Source: Plasmopara viticola
Taxonomy: Eukaryota; Oomycota; Peronosporomycetes; Peronosporales; Peronosporaceae
DNA length: 30,000 nt
Direction: 5' to 3'
NCBI GenBank assembly: GCA_001695595.3
Contig: MBPM02000029.1
Location: forward strand, 135,001-165,000
Shown here: positions 10,440 through 20,797 of the stretch, piece after piece
Numbering within the stretch: the stretch's first letter is position 1
Layout: each line of letters begins with the position of its first letter
Position numbers and translations under genes: made by a program
The notes under the pieces: generated by a model
What the model was told of the DNA's origin: nothing
The model's input: the letters and a program-made list of their open reading frames with translations, nothing else
The model's database searches: none

Positions 10440-10640
10440 TTTTGATTTTGCGAAAGCAACAAGCTCTTAGCGGTTTCAACCACACTCTTTTGGCGAACGC
10501 AACCAGCTTTTGGCTGTTTTTCGCCACACTTTTTTTGCGAAAGCACTTAGCTTTTTTGGAAGCTTCACCGCCCTTCTTTAAGCGAAAGTATTTAGCTTTT
10601 TTGGCGATTGGGATGGATTTTTTCTACGAAAGCATTTTGC
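10440..10640 (+). repeat. Short imperfect repeats in the E2 3' UTR
   Basis: Four or five imperfect copies, spaced about 40-60 bp, of a motif like gcgaaagcacttagctttt. Examples start near 10449, 10535, 10582 and 10627, with ggcgaacgcaaccagctttt near 10491 a weaker copy. The motif is itself a small hairpin (gcgaaagc ... gcttttt). They lie between the stop codon at 10325 and the 3' end of E2 and may have a role in RNA recognition, but that is speculation. Confidence 0.65.
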
Positions 10641-10822
10641 TTTTCAGCGGTTTTTCCGCTCTACTCTTTATTATTAAGGGTGATCCTGCCGCTTTTACGC
10701 CAAGAAATAATCATACGTTGATTGATTATGTCTCCAGAACCTAAACATTTTCAATGACTTCGGTCCTAGGCAAGCCAGCTATAGATATTTTCGTATAAAT
10801 CCAATAATAAAATCACTATTAA

Positions 10823-11387
10823 ACCAGACTTGCCCTCCAATTGATCCTCGTAAAGGGATTTAAATTGTTCTAATTTCAATTGCCCGACTCGAAGAGCCAG
10901 AGCATTGTTATTTATTGTCACTACCTCCCTGTATCAGGATAAGGTAATTTACGCGCCTGCTGCCTTCCTTGGATGAGGTAGCCGTTTCTAGGGCTCCCTC
11001 TCCGGAATCAAACCCTAATTCCCCGTTACCCGTTAGCGCCATGGTAGGCCCATATCCTACCATCCAAAGCTGATAGGGCAGAAACTCAATCGATTTAACG
11101 CGCAAAAGCGCGATCCGCACAGTTATTATGACTCAACACAATACCAGCCCGAAGCCTGCATTGATTTTAATCTAATAAATGCTACCCGCCCGACAAGCAG
11201 TTGGGTATTTATGCATGTATTAGCTCTAGAATTACTACGGTTATCCAAGTAGTAAGGTACTATCGAGTGGACTAGAACTGATATAATGAGCCATTCGCAA
11301 TTTCACAGTACAAATTTGTTTATACTTAGACATGCATGGCTTAATCTTTAAGACAAGCGCATGTCTACTGGCAGGATCAACCAGGTT
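10823..11387 (-). rRNA. 18S (SSU) rRNA, 5' third, mutated
   Basis: The 5' part of 18S. It starts with aacctggttgatcctgccag at 11387 and runs to ggatcaattggagggcaag, where the insertions begin. The target duplication corresponds to about nt 549-565 of this gene copy. Near-universal positions are altered. The segment accacatccaagg reads acctcatccaagg (10976). The segment gcctgagaaacgg reads gccctagaaacgg (10990-10991). The segment gggttcgattccgg reads gggtttgattccgg (11010). The rest of the 5' domain, including taattctagagctaatacatgc, is typical. Confidence 0.95.
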
Positions 11388-11860
11388 TATATCTTCCATA
11401 CGTAAGAGACGACAAGTCGCCCCCAGCACAAAGTAACAACGCAGAGGCAGGCTGCAAAAACAAGTTTACCGCCGAAGAACTCGGAAGTCGACTCAGAATC
11501 TGCTACCTTTCTCGAAGTCGTAATTTATTAGCTGAGAATATTTTGTACAGAAAGACAAATTAAGATCCTCACTTCATCAGTCTCACCATATAATGGCAAA
11601 TCAAGAATTGAACAATAGAACATGTTACAGCGTACTATTGAAAATTCTATAAAAAAACTTTTCCTCAGTTTGCCGCACACACGCCCCAGATCAAGTCGGT
11701 TCTACCCGAGTTTGAATCTTTCCACCAGAAACTACCACAATTACCATCACAAAAGGTATCGCATAGCGTCACACAATCCGAAAATTGTATAAACACTATG
11801 CAACCAACTGAAACGATATTTTGCAATAGCTCGGATAGTGCGTCGTTGTAGTATTTCGCA
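11388..11860 (-). other. Spacer just upstream of 18S (presumed end of the 5' ETS)
   Basis: Non-repeated spacer of about 470 bp immediately upstream of the 18S start. By position it should be the 3' end of the external transcribed spacer. No coding potential or recognisable promoter is seen. A run of seven A at about 11650 and a short C-rich stretch at about 11680-11690 are the only local features. Confidence 0.6.
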
Positions 11861-14345
11861 GCATCAGCAGCGTGTTATTGCGTAAAAGTTTGTGTTTTGG
11901 AATATTATTTCAATTGCATTTACTCAAATGTAAATCAGCATCGCATTACAATATTTTCTCGCGTCAATGTTAATACGCTCGGGTAATTACTCCGATTGTA
12001 TTTACTTAACCAGCTTCTATATTATAACACAGCGTTTCATCGCGTCAAAATAAACACACTCGAATTAATACCTCTAACGTACTTACTTAGTCAACAACTC
12101 AGCATCGCATTACAATATTTTTACGCGTCAATGTTAATACGCTCGGGTAACTACCCCAATTATATTTACTTAATCAGCTTCCATATCATAACACAACGCT
12201 TCATCGCGTCAAAGTATATACGTTAATATAATAATTTTTTACGAATTTGTCTGGTCGGCAAATCAACGTCGCATCACAATATTTACTAGCGTCAAAGACT
12301 ATACTTTTCGGGGAACTACCATTTGTATGTACTAAATCAGCTTCTATATTGTAACACAACGCTTCATCGCGTCGAAATAAACACGCTCAACTAATAATTC
12401 TGATTGTACTTACGCACCCAGCAATTAAACATCGCATTATATAATTTGATTGCAAACAATCGAAAAATTATCCCAATCGAACATATCTAGTTAGCATTCA
12501 AACTATTATACAACACTTTATCGCTTCAGAGTTAGCACGTTTAAAGAATAATTCAATTGTATGTACTCGTCAACAATTTCACATCGCATCACAACATTTT
12601 TTTGCGTCAAAGATTATACGCTTGGGGAACTACTCCAATTGTAAGCACTAATCAGCTACCATATTGTAACACAACGCTCAATTGAATCAAAATGTACACG
12701 CTCGAATAATTATTCAAACTTGTACTTACTTCGTCGGCAACTCAACATCGCATTAAAATTAAAATGCATCAAAGCTTGAATAATCGAGAATTTTCCCAAT
12801 CGATCATAATTAGTCAGCATCCATATTATAATACAATGCTTTGACGCTTTAAAGCTAACGTGTTTGGAAAATAAAATCAATTGTATATACTCGTCAACAA
12901 ATTCACATCGCATCACAATACTTTTTCGCGTCAAAGATTATACGCTTGAGAAACTACCCCAATTGTAGTCACTTATCATTTTCGATATTGTAACGCAACG
13001 CTTTATCGTATCAAAGTTCACACGCTCAGACTATATTCCCAATTAGCACTAACTTCGTCGGTAACTCGACATCGCATTTAACATTAAATTGCATCAAAGC
13101 TTGAACAATCATTATTTTTCCCAATCGATCATACTTAGTCAGCATCCATATCATAATACAACGCTTTGTCGCTTCAAAAATAACGTGTTTTGGCTAAATA
13201 AAATCAATTGTATATACTCGTCAACAAATCCACATCGCATCACAATACTTTTTCGCGTCAAAGATTGTACGCTTGGGTAACTACCCCGAATGTAGTCACT
13301 TATCAGTTTTCGACATTGTAACGCAACGTTTTATCGTATCTAAGTTCACGCGCTCAAATTATATTACCAATTAGCACTAACTTAGACGGTAACTCGACAT
13401 CGCATTTAACATTAAAATGCATCAAAGCTTGAACAATCGGAAATTTTCCCAATCGATCATACAAATCAGCATCCATATCATAATACAACGCTTTGTCGCT
13501 CTAAAGTTTACGTGTTCTGGAAAATAAAAACAATTGTATATACTCGTCAACAAATCCACATCGCATCACGATATTTAATAGCGTCAAAGATTATACGCTT
13601 GGGGAACTACCCCATTGTAGTCACTTATCAGTTCTCAATATTGTAACGCAACGTTTTATCGTATCAAAATTTACACGCTCGAATTATATTTTCAATTGGC
13701 ACTAACTTAGTCGGCAACTCAACATCGCATTAGAAATTAAAATGCATCAAAGCTTGAACAATCAAATATTTCCCAATTGATCATACTTAGTCAGTATCCA
13801 TATTATAACACAACGCTTTGTCGCTTCAAAGTTAACGCGTTTGGAAAATTAAATCAATTGTATATTCTGGTCAACAAATCCACATCGCATCACGATATTT
13901 TTCGCGTCAAAGATTATACGCTCGGGGAACTACCTTAATTGTAGTCACTTCTTAGCTCCCATATTGTAATGCAATGCTTTATCGTATCAAAGTTTACACG
14001 CTCGAATTACATATCCAATTAGTACATACTTGGTCATCAATTCCACATTGCCTTGCAACAATTAAGGCATCAAAGAAATACACTTGAGTAACTATTTTAA
14101 ATGTACTTACTTAGCCAGCTTTAATGTTGAAACGCATTGCTTCATCGCGTCAAAGTCTATATAGAATTATTTATCAATTATACTTACTTACTTAGCAACT
14201 TCACATCGCATCACTAAATTGTTCGCGTCAAAGATTTTACGCTCAGGGAATTACCTCAATTGTAGTCACTTATCAGTTTTTAATATCGTGATACAATGCT
14301 AATCGCGTCGAAATAAATACGCTCGGAAATTATTATTATTATTGT
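11860..14345 (-). repeat. Upstream spacer array, about 162-bp repeats in a 324-bp dimer
   Basis: The motif atcgcat followed by c/t-aca or ttaac appears at about 11941, 12105, 12269, 12432, 12584, 12747, 12907, 13072, 13234, 13400, 13561, 13724, 13884, a degenerate copy near 14046, and 14204. That is 15 copies at a mean spacing of 162 bp. From about 12584 on they alternate between a form followed by a tttt-gcgtcaaagattatacgct segment and one followed by ttaaaatgcatcaaagcttgaa, making a 324-bp higher-order unit. A third phrase, cacaacgctt followed by tatcgcgtcaaa, sits between. They lie upstream of 18S, where rDNA spacer enhancers or promoter duplications occur in other eukaryotes. That role is inference here. 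Confidence 0.88.
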
Positions 14346-14670
14346 TATACTTACACATACTTACTCTGCAATTCTACTCTTCTTCAGCACAAAATAATCA
14401 GGGCAACGCAAAATTGCATCAAATCAAACAGGATTCTTATGCATAGCATATGAATACGACCTCATTTACTGCTAGCACGTTTAATTATCCCAAGTTTCCT
14501 TAGAAAAGTCTAAACGCACTTAACTTAGTTGCTTCCTACACAAACCTTAGATTAAGCGGAACTACATCTACAAAAAATATGTAGGAAACCATAAATTGCC
14601 TACATTATTCTACTGTACAAACATGTATTAGAAATTAATTAGAGTGTGAAGCGGCAAGTCGGCTTTTACT

Positions 14671-14807
14671 ATATAAATGAATACCAAAGAACCTCCATAA
14701 TGATTTTTTTATAGTATATAAATAGAGACCCCTATTAAATTTCCATAGTCATAATTTTTTGTATTAAAATAGATACCCCAAAGGAGTTTCCATAATAAGC
14801 TTTTACT
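14671..14807. repeat. Three imperfect copies of a 45-48 bp repeat
   Basis: Units begin atataaatgaatacc (14671), tatataaatagagacccc (14715) and attaaaatagataccccaa (14763). Each continues with a segment close to tttccataataa and an A/T run. Confidence 0.65.
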
Positions 14808-15018
14808 TTTTTCACCGACATACCCCTCCACATATATAGGGAACCCGCTACAGGAACGCTACCCTGGTATCTAGATCGTGTCAAAGATATAAATAGATCT
14901 AGCTATATATAGTTTTCTGGCAGTTTACCTTTAAATAGACATTACTATACGAGAAGTTAAGCTTAACGCTTAATGTGTCTAAAATAGATTCCACGTATTC
15001 TATATTTTTCACCGTCAT

Positions 15019-15112
15019 AGGTACGAAAATTATTCACTTAAGTACGAAATTTCGCTTAATTACGTAAAATTCATATAAAGTACGTAATTTTCATTTAAGT
15101 ACGTAATTTATG
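15019..15112. repeat. Five short repeats of about 20 bp around taagtacgtaattt
   Basis: Successive segments aggtacgaaaatt, aagtacgaaattt, aattacgtaaaatt, aagtacgtaatttt and aagtacgtaattta, spaced 18-22 bp. Each core gtacgtaa is close to its own reverse complement, so the array is also partly palindromic. Confidence 0.7.
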
Positions 15113-16104
15113 TGCTTTTTCTGCAACATTGTCCATTTTTGAGGACATTTTGACGTCGCTTAAGAACACCTCGATGGGCTCACCCGCATAAAACTAATAT
15201 GTTTGGGGCGCCATAAAGCTTCACTGCGTAAGCTAAGGCAGGTCGCTCAACTCTTTTTAGAAGTCGAGATATTTTGTGTTAAGTAACAAATTCGCGTGTT
15301 TTTTGTGCCGCTTGGCCGGTCTTTGGCCAAGAACGAAAAATGCCGTCTAGAGGCCACAAATTATTTTTTTTGTATACAAGATATCCATGAAAAAGGTGTA
15401 TTTTAGCATTTTCTTTAGCTTTGGTACTCTTAACAGAACGACATTACGTTCGTCTATGCCGAGATATATGGCAAAAACCTCTCGATATGTGTTGATCTTA
15501 AAACTTTAATCTTTAATAACTTTGAAGCACTTCAAAGTCGCGGGCAAATCTTTGACCAGTTTGACCGTCTTGTAAACGTAAACATTTTTGCCTATCGATA
15601 TCCTTCGAAGTGTTATATATTGAATAAGTTATTACAGTTTATACAGTTTTTCGAATTTAATTACATAAAACAAACTAACGAATCTGTTCTCGATTCAAGA
15701 TTCGAAATTTACATCAAATTCTGCACCTCCCCCCCCATTTTTTAACCGTAAATTCCAAGTGGAAGTAACTCTTACTGATTCCGAGTGAGTTATTTTGATC
15801 GGAAGTGCAACCAATGCACATCTACGAAATCAACGCAGATTCTGGGGAACAAAAATATAGCCAGGCCAAGTCTCAATGTAAGAACCCCATACCCTGGGAG
15901 GTTGGCTTTCTGGACCAAAAATTCACGCTGAATCGATTCCGCTATCGAGCTGGGCTCTCAGACGTCTCCTTTTGCGCTATGACGCAAAAGCGGTCCGGGT
16001 GCAATCTTTTAGGTACACCTTTTGGCAAAAAAAAGCCGTTTTTTGACCATAAAACTTGAAATACAGAAAAAAGTATTAAAGTTTGACTTTCTGCCAATAG
16101 CTCA

Positions 16105-16760
16105 CAAGATAGAGCATCAAAAACAACGTCTAGGACACTAGAGGGAGAAGAATTAAGTGTCCTGCATCCTGGATAAAGAGGGCTGCGAAGGCGAAAAATG
16201 GCATGTTTTACACCACATTTGGGCCATTTTGCCGCACTAAAAATGTTATAAATCAGCAACCACTGCGAGTTACGGGCCCTACTTTTGATTGTGGACATGT
16301 CCAAGCATGCTCCAAACAATTCCGAGGCGTCTGCAGGCCAGATGTCGTTTGCGCTACGAAGAGTTAAATTTTTGTGCCTAAAAATGCAAAAGTTCAAAAT
16401 GCGTGAAATAGCTGTTATGAGAATCTACAGCCAAGGGACTTGCTTGTGCGCATTTAAATTTCAGTTCAAGTGAAAGAGCATAATAAAACACATCTAGAAC
16501 ACTAAAATCTGTAGACGAGACTACTCGTCTTCCAAGATTTATAGAGCCACTTATGTAAGAGATTTCAAGGCCATTTTCGCCGCACCAAAAAACTCATAAC
16601 TTTACAACTACTCCGAGTAACCGGCTCTAATATTGTATACGGTCGTGTGGATACACACACTAGACAATCTTGCTTCGTCTGCAAGCCGGATTTTTTTAGC
16701 AGAGCATAAAATTAGCTTTTTCGGACTCAAGTGCAAATAATTGAAAAACTTGCACATATA
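16105..16760. repeat. Diverged tandem duplication, about 349-bp unit
   Basis: The first copy (from about 16120: acgtctaggacacta ... ggccattttgccgcac ... gcgagttacgggccct ... gcgtctgcaggcc) is matched, diverged, by a second (from about 16488: acatctagaacacta ... ggccattttcgccgcac ... ccgagtaaccggctct ... tcgtctgcaagcc). The ccgcac marker is at about 16232 and 16581. No coding potential is shared. It is an old duplication of unknown nature. Confidence 0.7.
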
Positions 16761-17019
16761 TCCCTATTACTTTTGAACCACTGAAGTTAAACGTTTTCCA
16801 ATTGCACCATCGCATGCAGAATAAAATTCTGCATCGAATACATGTGTGACATAAAAAATACATGCTAACCAAAAAAGTACTGGTTGTACATAAATCTAAT
16901 TTTAATATCCGGAATCAGCATAAAAAATTACATATGATAGGCTGTGATAGATAAAACAGTTTTTGGGTCTTGAGTGAGCTAGAGCACTAAACGTGTTCTG
17001 ACATATAAATAGACTTGGT

Positions 17020-17023
17020 AAAA
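17020..17023 (-). terminator. RNA polymerase III terminator of 5S
   Basis: A TTTT run on the minus strand two bases beyond the inferred 5S 3' end, the usual Pol III stop. Confidence 0.7.
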
Positions 17024-17025
17024 GT

Positions 17026-17100
17026 ATAGACAGCACACGGACTTCCCCGGTGGTCACCCACCCGAGTACTACCCGAGCTTGAGGCTGCTTAACTTCACAG
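17026..17100 (-). rRNA. 5S rRNA, 3' part (nt 44-118), split by insertion
   Basis: Minus-strand sequence ctgtgaagttaagcagcctc, then cgggtagtactcgggtgggt and gaccaccggggaagtccg, ending gtgtgctgtctat. The end was set by pairing of gtctat with the 5S 5' end gtagac. With nt 1-57 at 23944-24000 it makes a 118-nt gene of normal 5S layout. It carries the internal control region (A-box-like gtgaagttaagcag and the downstream C-box region), so the promoter half is separated from the true 5' end by 6.8 kb of inserts. The gene is in the same orientation as 18S and 28S. Its first 14 nt are the target duplication. Confidence 0.93.
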
Positions 17101-17299
17101 ATAAATAAGTTTCATGACACTTTTATCCAGCAAATTGCCTAGCTACCGTTTATATCAACTTGATCGCTAAGGTTTACAGGCTAAAAATCTAAGTAAAATG
17201 ACGCGAAGTCGAAATGGATGGTTGATAGGCTTGGTTGAGTTGTGCTCTATATCCGCGTTTGTCAAGACAAGTCACGGAAGTAATAGCGCTTGGTCATGG

Positions 17300-20200
17300 T
17301 TGCTGGTCCAGCGGGGGCCGCGTTGGTTGGACAATTGGTGGCTGAGTCGGGGAGAGCCCGACAATGTCCATCAAGTCCAGTAGTTGGCGCCGTTGAAAAC
17401 CAGAGTGGCTAAGCGTTTTAAGTAGAAGATCCTGGTAGTAGCGCTCAGCATGAAGTGCCACCACCGCCTTGATTCGGGCTTAAACGTCTATCAGGTTGGC
17501 CGGAAGCTCGTGGAAGCGAATATCGCTCCCATGCATCCATAAGCAGCGTAAGATTACAGTCCGCACTATGTAGAAAATCACGAAGAGACTGTAGCCGTAT
17601 TGGGACCTGGCCGACGGTGTAGGCTCGACGTTGAACCACAGTATCGCTTCCCATTCGAGTTTTGTCGAGAACAGCGCTTGGAAGGTGGCAAGCCATTCAT
17701 TTCAAGTGTTGGCCGCAAACTCGCAGTACCAAAAGAGATGTGGAGCCGTTTCAAGCACGCCGCAGTGGTGGCACTGACACTGAACTCCTTGGAGATATAA
17801 CGCGTTGTGCTGAAGCCTGTAGAACAGCTCCGAGAAGACGGGTAATATGTGCTTCCCCATCTTGATATCTCGGCTCCACATTGATTGGGCCGGGCCCCTT
17901 TCCACACCAAGGCGAGGAAGCGGCAGGTCCGGAACATGGTAGTTAGATAGTGCGGCCCGTATCCGAGCTACGCTTAGCTCAGCAATCTCATAGGTGTCGA
18001 AAACCCATGCGTGGAATGCTGCGTGGCGTTGGACTGCTTGGATCGGTCCGATCGGGTATTCGGCATCACGACTTGGCCACGCAGCGTGCGTGCCCGGTGA
18101 AGCCATAGTGAGTGCTTGGTTTCCATTTCTGTGAGTAAGTGCTGAAGCCGGTCAGCATCTCTGAGAGTCGGGCCGTAGAGTATTCCCAACAGCTTAGCGC
18201 GCTCTGTGCTTCCAACCACGATCACGCCCAGCTCGGATAAGGACTGGCGTGAGGGCTCGTTCTCAGCTGACCAACAGTGAAAGGGGAGTATCACTGTCTT
18301 GTCCTTGTTGAGCCGCATCCCCGAAGCCGCACAGAAGTCTTCCACTTGGCTGAGAAGGAACTTGGTGTGCTTGAGGTCGTAAGGAAGTCCAGTGCAATCA
18401 TCGGCGAAACTGGTCACCGAGTGCGTTGTATTTCCACTACGCAAACCAAAATCCGGTAGCTTCACCCTTAGTAGGTTCATCATAGGCTCAATGAAAAGCA
18501 CAAAACGTGCCGGAGAGAGGGGGTCTCCCTGTCGAACCCCCGCGCCCAATTCAAACGGACTTAACGGGCGGCCGTTGAACATGAGTGGTACCAGGGTTCC
18601 TGTGAAAAGGATCCAAATTAAGCGCCTGACCGTGTCGCCAGACCCAAAAGGCCTCAAGACCATGTCAAGTGCTTCCCAAACGACACTATCGAAGGCCTTG
18701 GCGAAGTCGAGTAAAATCGCCCCGGCTGGTGACCCTTCCTTGCCGAACAGCTGGGATAAGGTCTGAAACCGTAAGTGCGCGTGGCGAATATCCCGTCCTG
18801 GAACAAACACGTATTGGACTGAGTGTAGGAGGCTGTTCAGGATCGAACCCAGGCGATGGGCAAGGATTCTGGGTCCCAATTTGGCATCCACATTCAGGAG
18901 CGTGATCGGTCGATAGTTGCTAAGGACCTGGCGGTCCCCTTTCTTGTATAAGAACTAGACCTGAGCTTGCCGCTGGAATTTGGTCATACGGCCTAGGTTG
19001 AGCTGGGCCGCGCAGACTACTTCTAAAACGCGGCTCCAAAAAGAAGAGTTGGTCTTGTAATACTCGACTGGAAGGCCGTCGGGCCCAGGCGTTTTGCCAG
19101 CCGAAGTATGTGATAGCGCCCAGTGGAGCTCGTTTGCCGTAAAGGGGCTGTCCAGATAAGCCTGATCCTTTGGCGCCGGTCGAGTCTTGGTATGTTGGAG
19201 TATCCGGGAGAGCTTGATGCTGTTCCAGCTGGGCTTGACGTGTCCAAACTCCTTGGACGGTGAGAAGTACACGCCAGACCAATACGAAGAGAAGCCTTTG
19301 CAAGTAGGTTCGAGGTCTTCAGCCGTATCCACAGGAACGGGCGTCTTGTGGAGGACCTGGGGTGGTCGAAAGAAGTACTTGGAGCAATGCTCAGTTTGCT
19401 TGAGGTCCGAGGCAAACTTCTGCTTGGACGCATAGTGAGATTGCTGTTCCAGTAATTCCTTAAGCCTGGCTTTTGCGGCCTTAAGCTGTCCGGAGCAGTC
19501 TTCAACTGGGTTTGTGGCCTGGCATGCTGCAGCGCGTTCACTTTGAGGTGGAGGTCTTCAAGTGTCCGTTGGCATTCGTTAGTCTCTTTGCTTGTGTTCG
19601 TCGAGAAGACAACCGGGATTGTAGGAGCCACTGTTGGGGCTTCTGATGGAGTCTGCGAGATCGCGGAGCGAGTGGTGCAGATATTCCTGTGCCTCCGGGA
19701 GCTGGATCACCCAGGTTGGACATTTCCGTGGGGCCCGAGAAGGGGGCTTATAGCAGGTATTTCCAAGTTGGAATGAAACTCCAGCGTGGTCCCCTTGACC
19801 TGCTAAACCCCGAAAGTCATGATGGACATCTTGGGTTGCCGAGTGAAAAAGTCGAGAGCTTACCAAGACGTACTTGAGTCTGGAGCTGCTGTTGGGGCTG
19901 GTAAATTCTTGGACGTCTGGATGTTGGAGACGCCAGGCATCCATCAAGTGCAAGGTGGTCATCCAGTCTAACAAGGCTTCACGGCCTTGGACTCGGTTTC
20001 GATCTTCTTGCCTTGCTTGGTCGAGTTGACTTGAAGGACTGTATTCAAGTCACCAAGCACAAGGTGTTAAGAATCTTCTTCGAAGGTGCGGGGGAGGGCT
20101 GCAAAAAAGTCTGTCCGCTGGCTTGGCTGGACCGGAGCGTACACCACGTGAATGTAGGTCACGACGGAGTCCAATGTGCCTCGCACTAGCAAGTATCGGG

Positions 20201-20636
20201 GCAATATTTCCATTGAGGAGACATGCTGGCTTGTGACATCGTGAAGTGTGCGGATAGGGCACGAGGGTTTGAGCAGCAGGCCTACTCCATTATGCCCAGT
20301 AAAGGTGTCAGTGTTGTCTTGTGACCAAAAGCTAGAATTCAGCTGTGAGGCCGTATTCCAGCGATGTTTAGCTCGTTTAAAGCTTTTGATACCCGTGAAC
20401 TCTGTCTCTTGCAAATTCACGATGTGGAATTTGCTTAAAACTAAGTTCAGGGTACGTTGTGTAACGTTATTCAAACCATTCGCGTTGAAAGAGAACCCTC
20501 TTAAAGTCCAATTCCCATTAGGGGTGGGTGGAACTAGAGGGGCTACCGAAGTAGCCTGGGTTCTGAAAAACTCAATCGTAGAGCGAAGGTCTGCTGGGAG
20601 AGGCCCTGTCAAAATGCGATTCACTAAGGGCGACAT
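17300..20636 (-). pseudogene. ORF2 of the 5S LINE: APE endonuclease, reverse transcriptase, zinc knuckle
   Basis: Endonuclease front at about 20520-20080: FSFNANGLNN, HIVNLQETEF with the catalytic Glu, HNGVGLLL, VVYAPVQPSQRTDFF. After a frameshift near 20000 come the endonuclease end (LMDAWRLQHPDV, SRLKYVLVSSRLF, DHAGVSF) and LLDEHK. A break near 19560 follows, then the RT region from KYFFRPP through GPDGLPVEYYK. There is an in-frame TAG at 18955-18957. The same frame then resumes with NYRPITLLN, motif A LLDFAKAFDSVVW (about 18675-18715), GAGVRQGDPLSPARF and motif C FADDC at 18394-18408. Near 18110 about 700 bp is missing relative to E1, and the frame changes. The tail has QHNALYL and CHHCGVLETAPHLFWYC (about 17730-17790). 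Traces of the C-terminus (LHAERYYQDLL) run to about 17300 with more stops. Confidence 0.92.
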
Positions 20637-20797
20637 TATTGAGTTGGCAAGGGTCGTTTCGTCCCAAAAATCCTGAGTGGGTGGGGCAGTGCCGATGCTG
20701 CCTTCCCTGTGAGCGCGCTCAGCTTAAGCGGGTCTGCGTAGATACTGGGTGCAGTAATTTACAGAGCCAGATCCGCTTCCGCCAGCAGTAGCTTGAG

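Larger units (their letters stand above)
9010..10822 (+). mobile_element. Second 18S-inserted element with chromodomain and peptidase ORF (E2)
   Basis: A 1.8-kb plus-strand insertion between two copies of the 18S target. No long terminal repeats or terminal inverted repeats are visible. Its 3' end (aataaaatcactatta before the target) resembles that of E1 (aataaaacattattt before the target), which suggests a non-LTR element of the same or an allied type, truncated at its 5' side. No reverse transcriptase is present. It holds a broken N-terminal frame, a 305-codon frame and a 3' UTR with short repeats. It could be the C-terminal remnant of a larger LINE or a non-autonomous element. Confidence 0.78.
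14346..17025. other. Non-coding spacer between the 18S-side array and 5S
   Basis: About 2.7 kb of spacer without credible genes. It contains three small repeat sets (given separately: 14671-14807, 15019-15112, 16105-16760). The part from about 15150 to 16900 is less A/T-rich than its surroundings and ends near the 5S gene. The open frames at 15805-16059 and 15942-16397 overlap on opposite strands, have no family likeness and are probably chance. Confidence 0.6.

Noticed and set aside
10334..10744. 136-codon frame after the E2 protein
   Set aside because: It is Phe/Leu-rich because it reads through the T-rich hairpin repeats of the 3' UTR. No start or domain is credible.
9010..10822. E2 as an LTR (chromodomain Ty3/Gypsy) element
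   Set aside because: No LTRs, no integrase or RT is visible, and the insertion is flanked by a 17-bp 18S duplication rather than the 4-6 bp typical of LTR elements.
11860..14345. Possible CRISPR-like array because of regular repeats
   Set aside because: The whole 162-bp unit is repeated and diverged, with no constant short repeat separated by unique spacers, and the setting is eukaryotic rDNA.
15805..16397. Overlapping open frames of 84 and 151 codons on opposite strands in the spacer
   Set aside because: No family likeness, the two overlap, and the region includes part of a diverged non-coding duplication.
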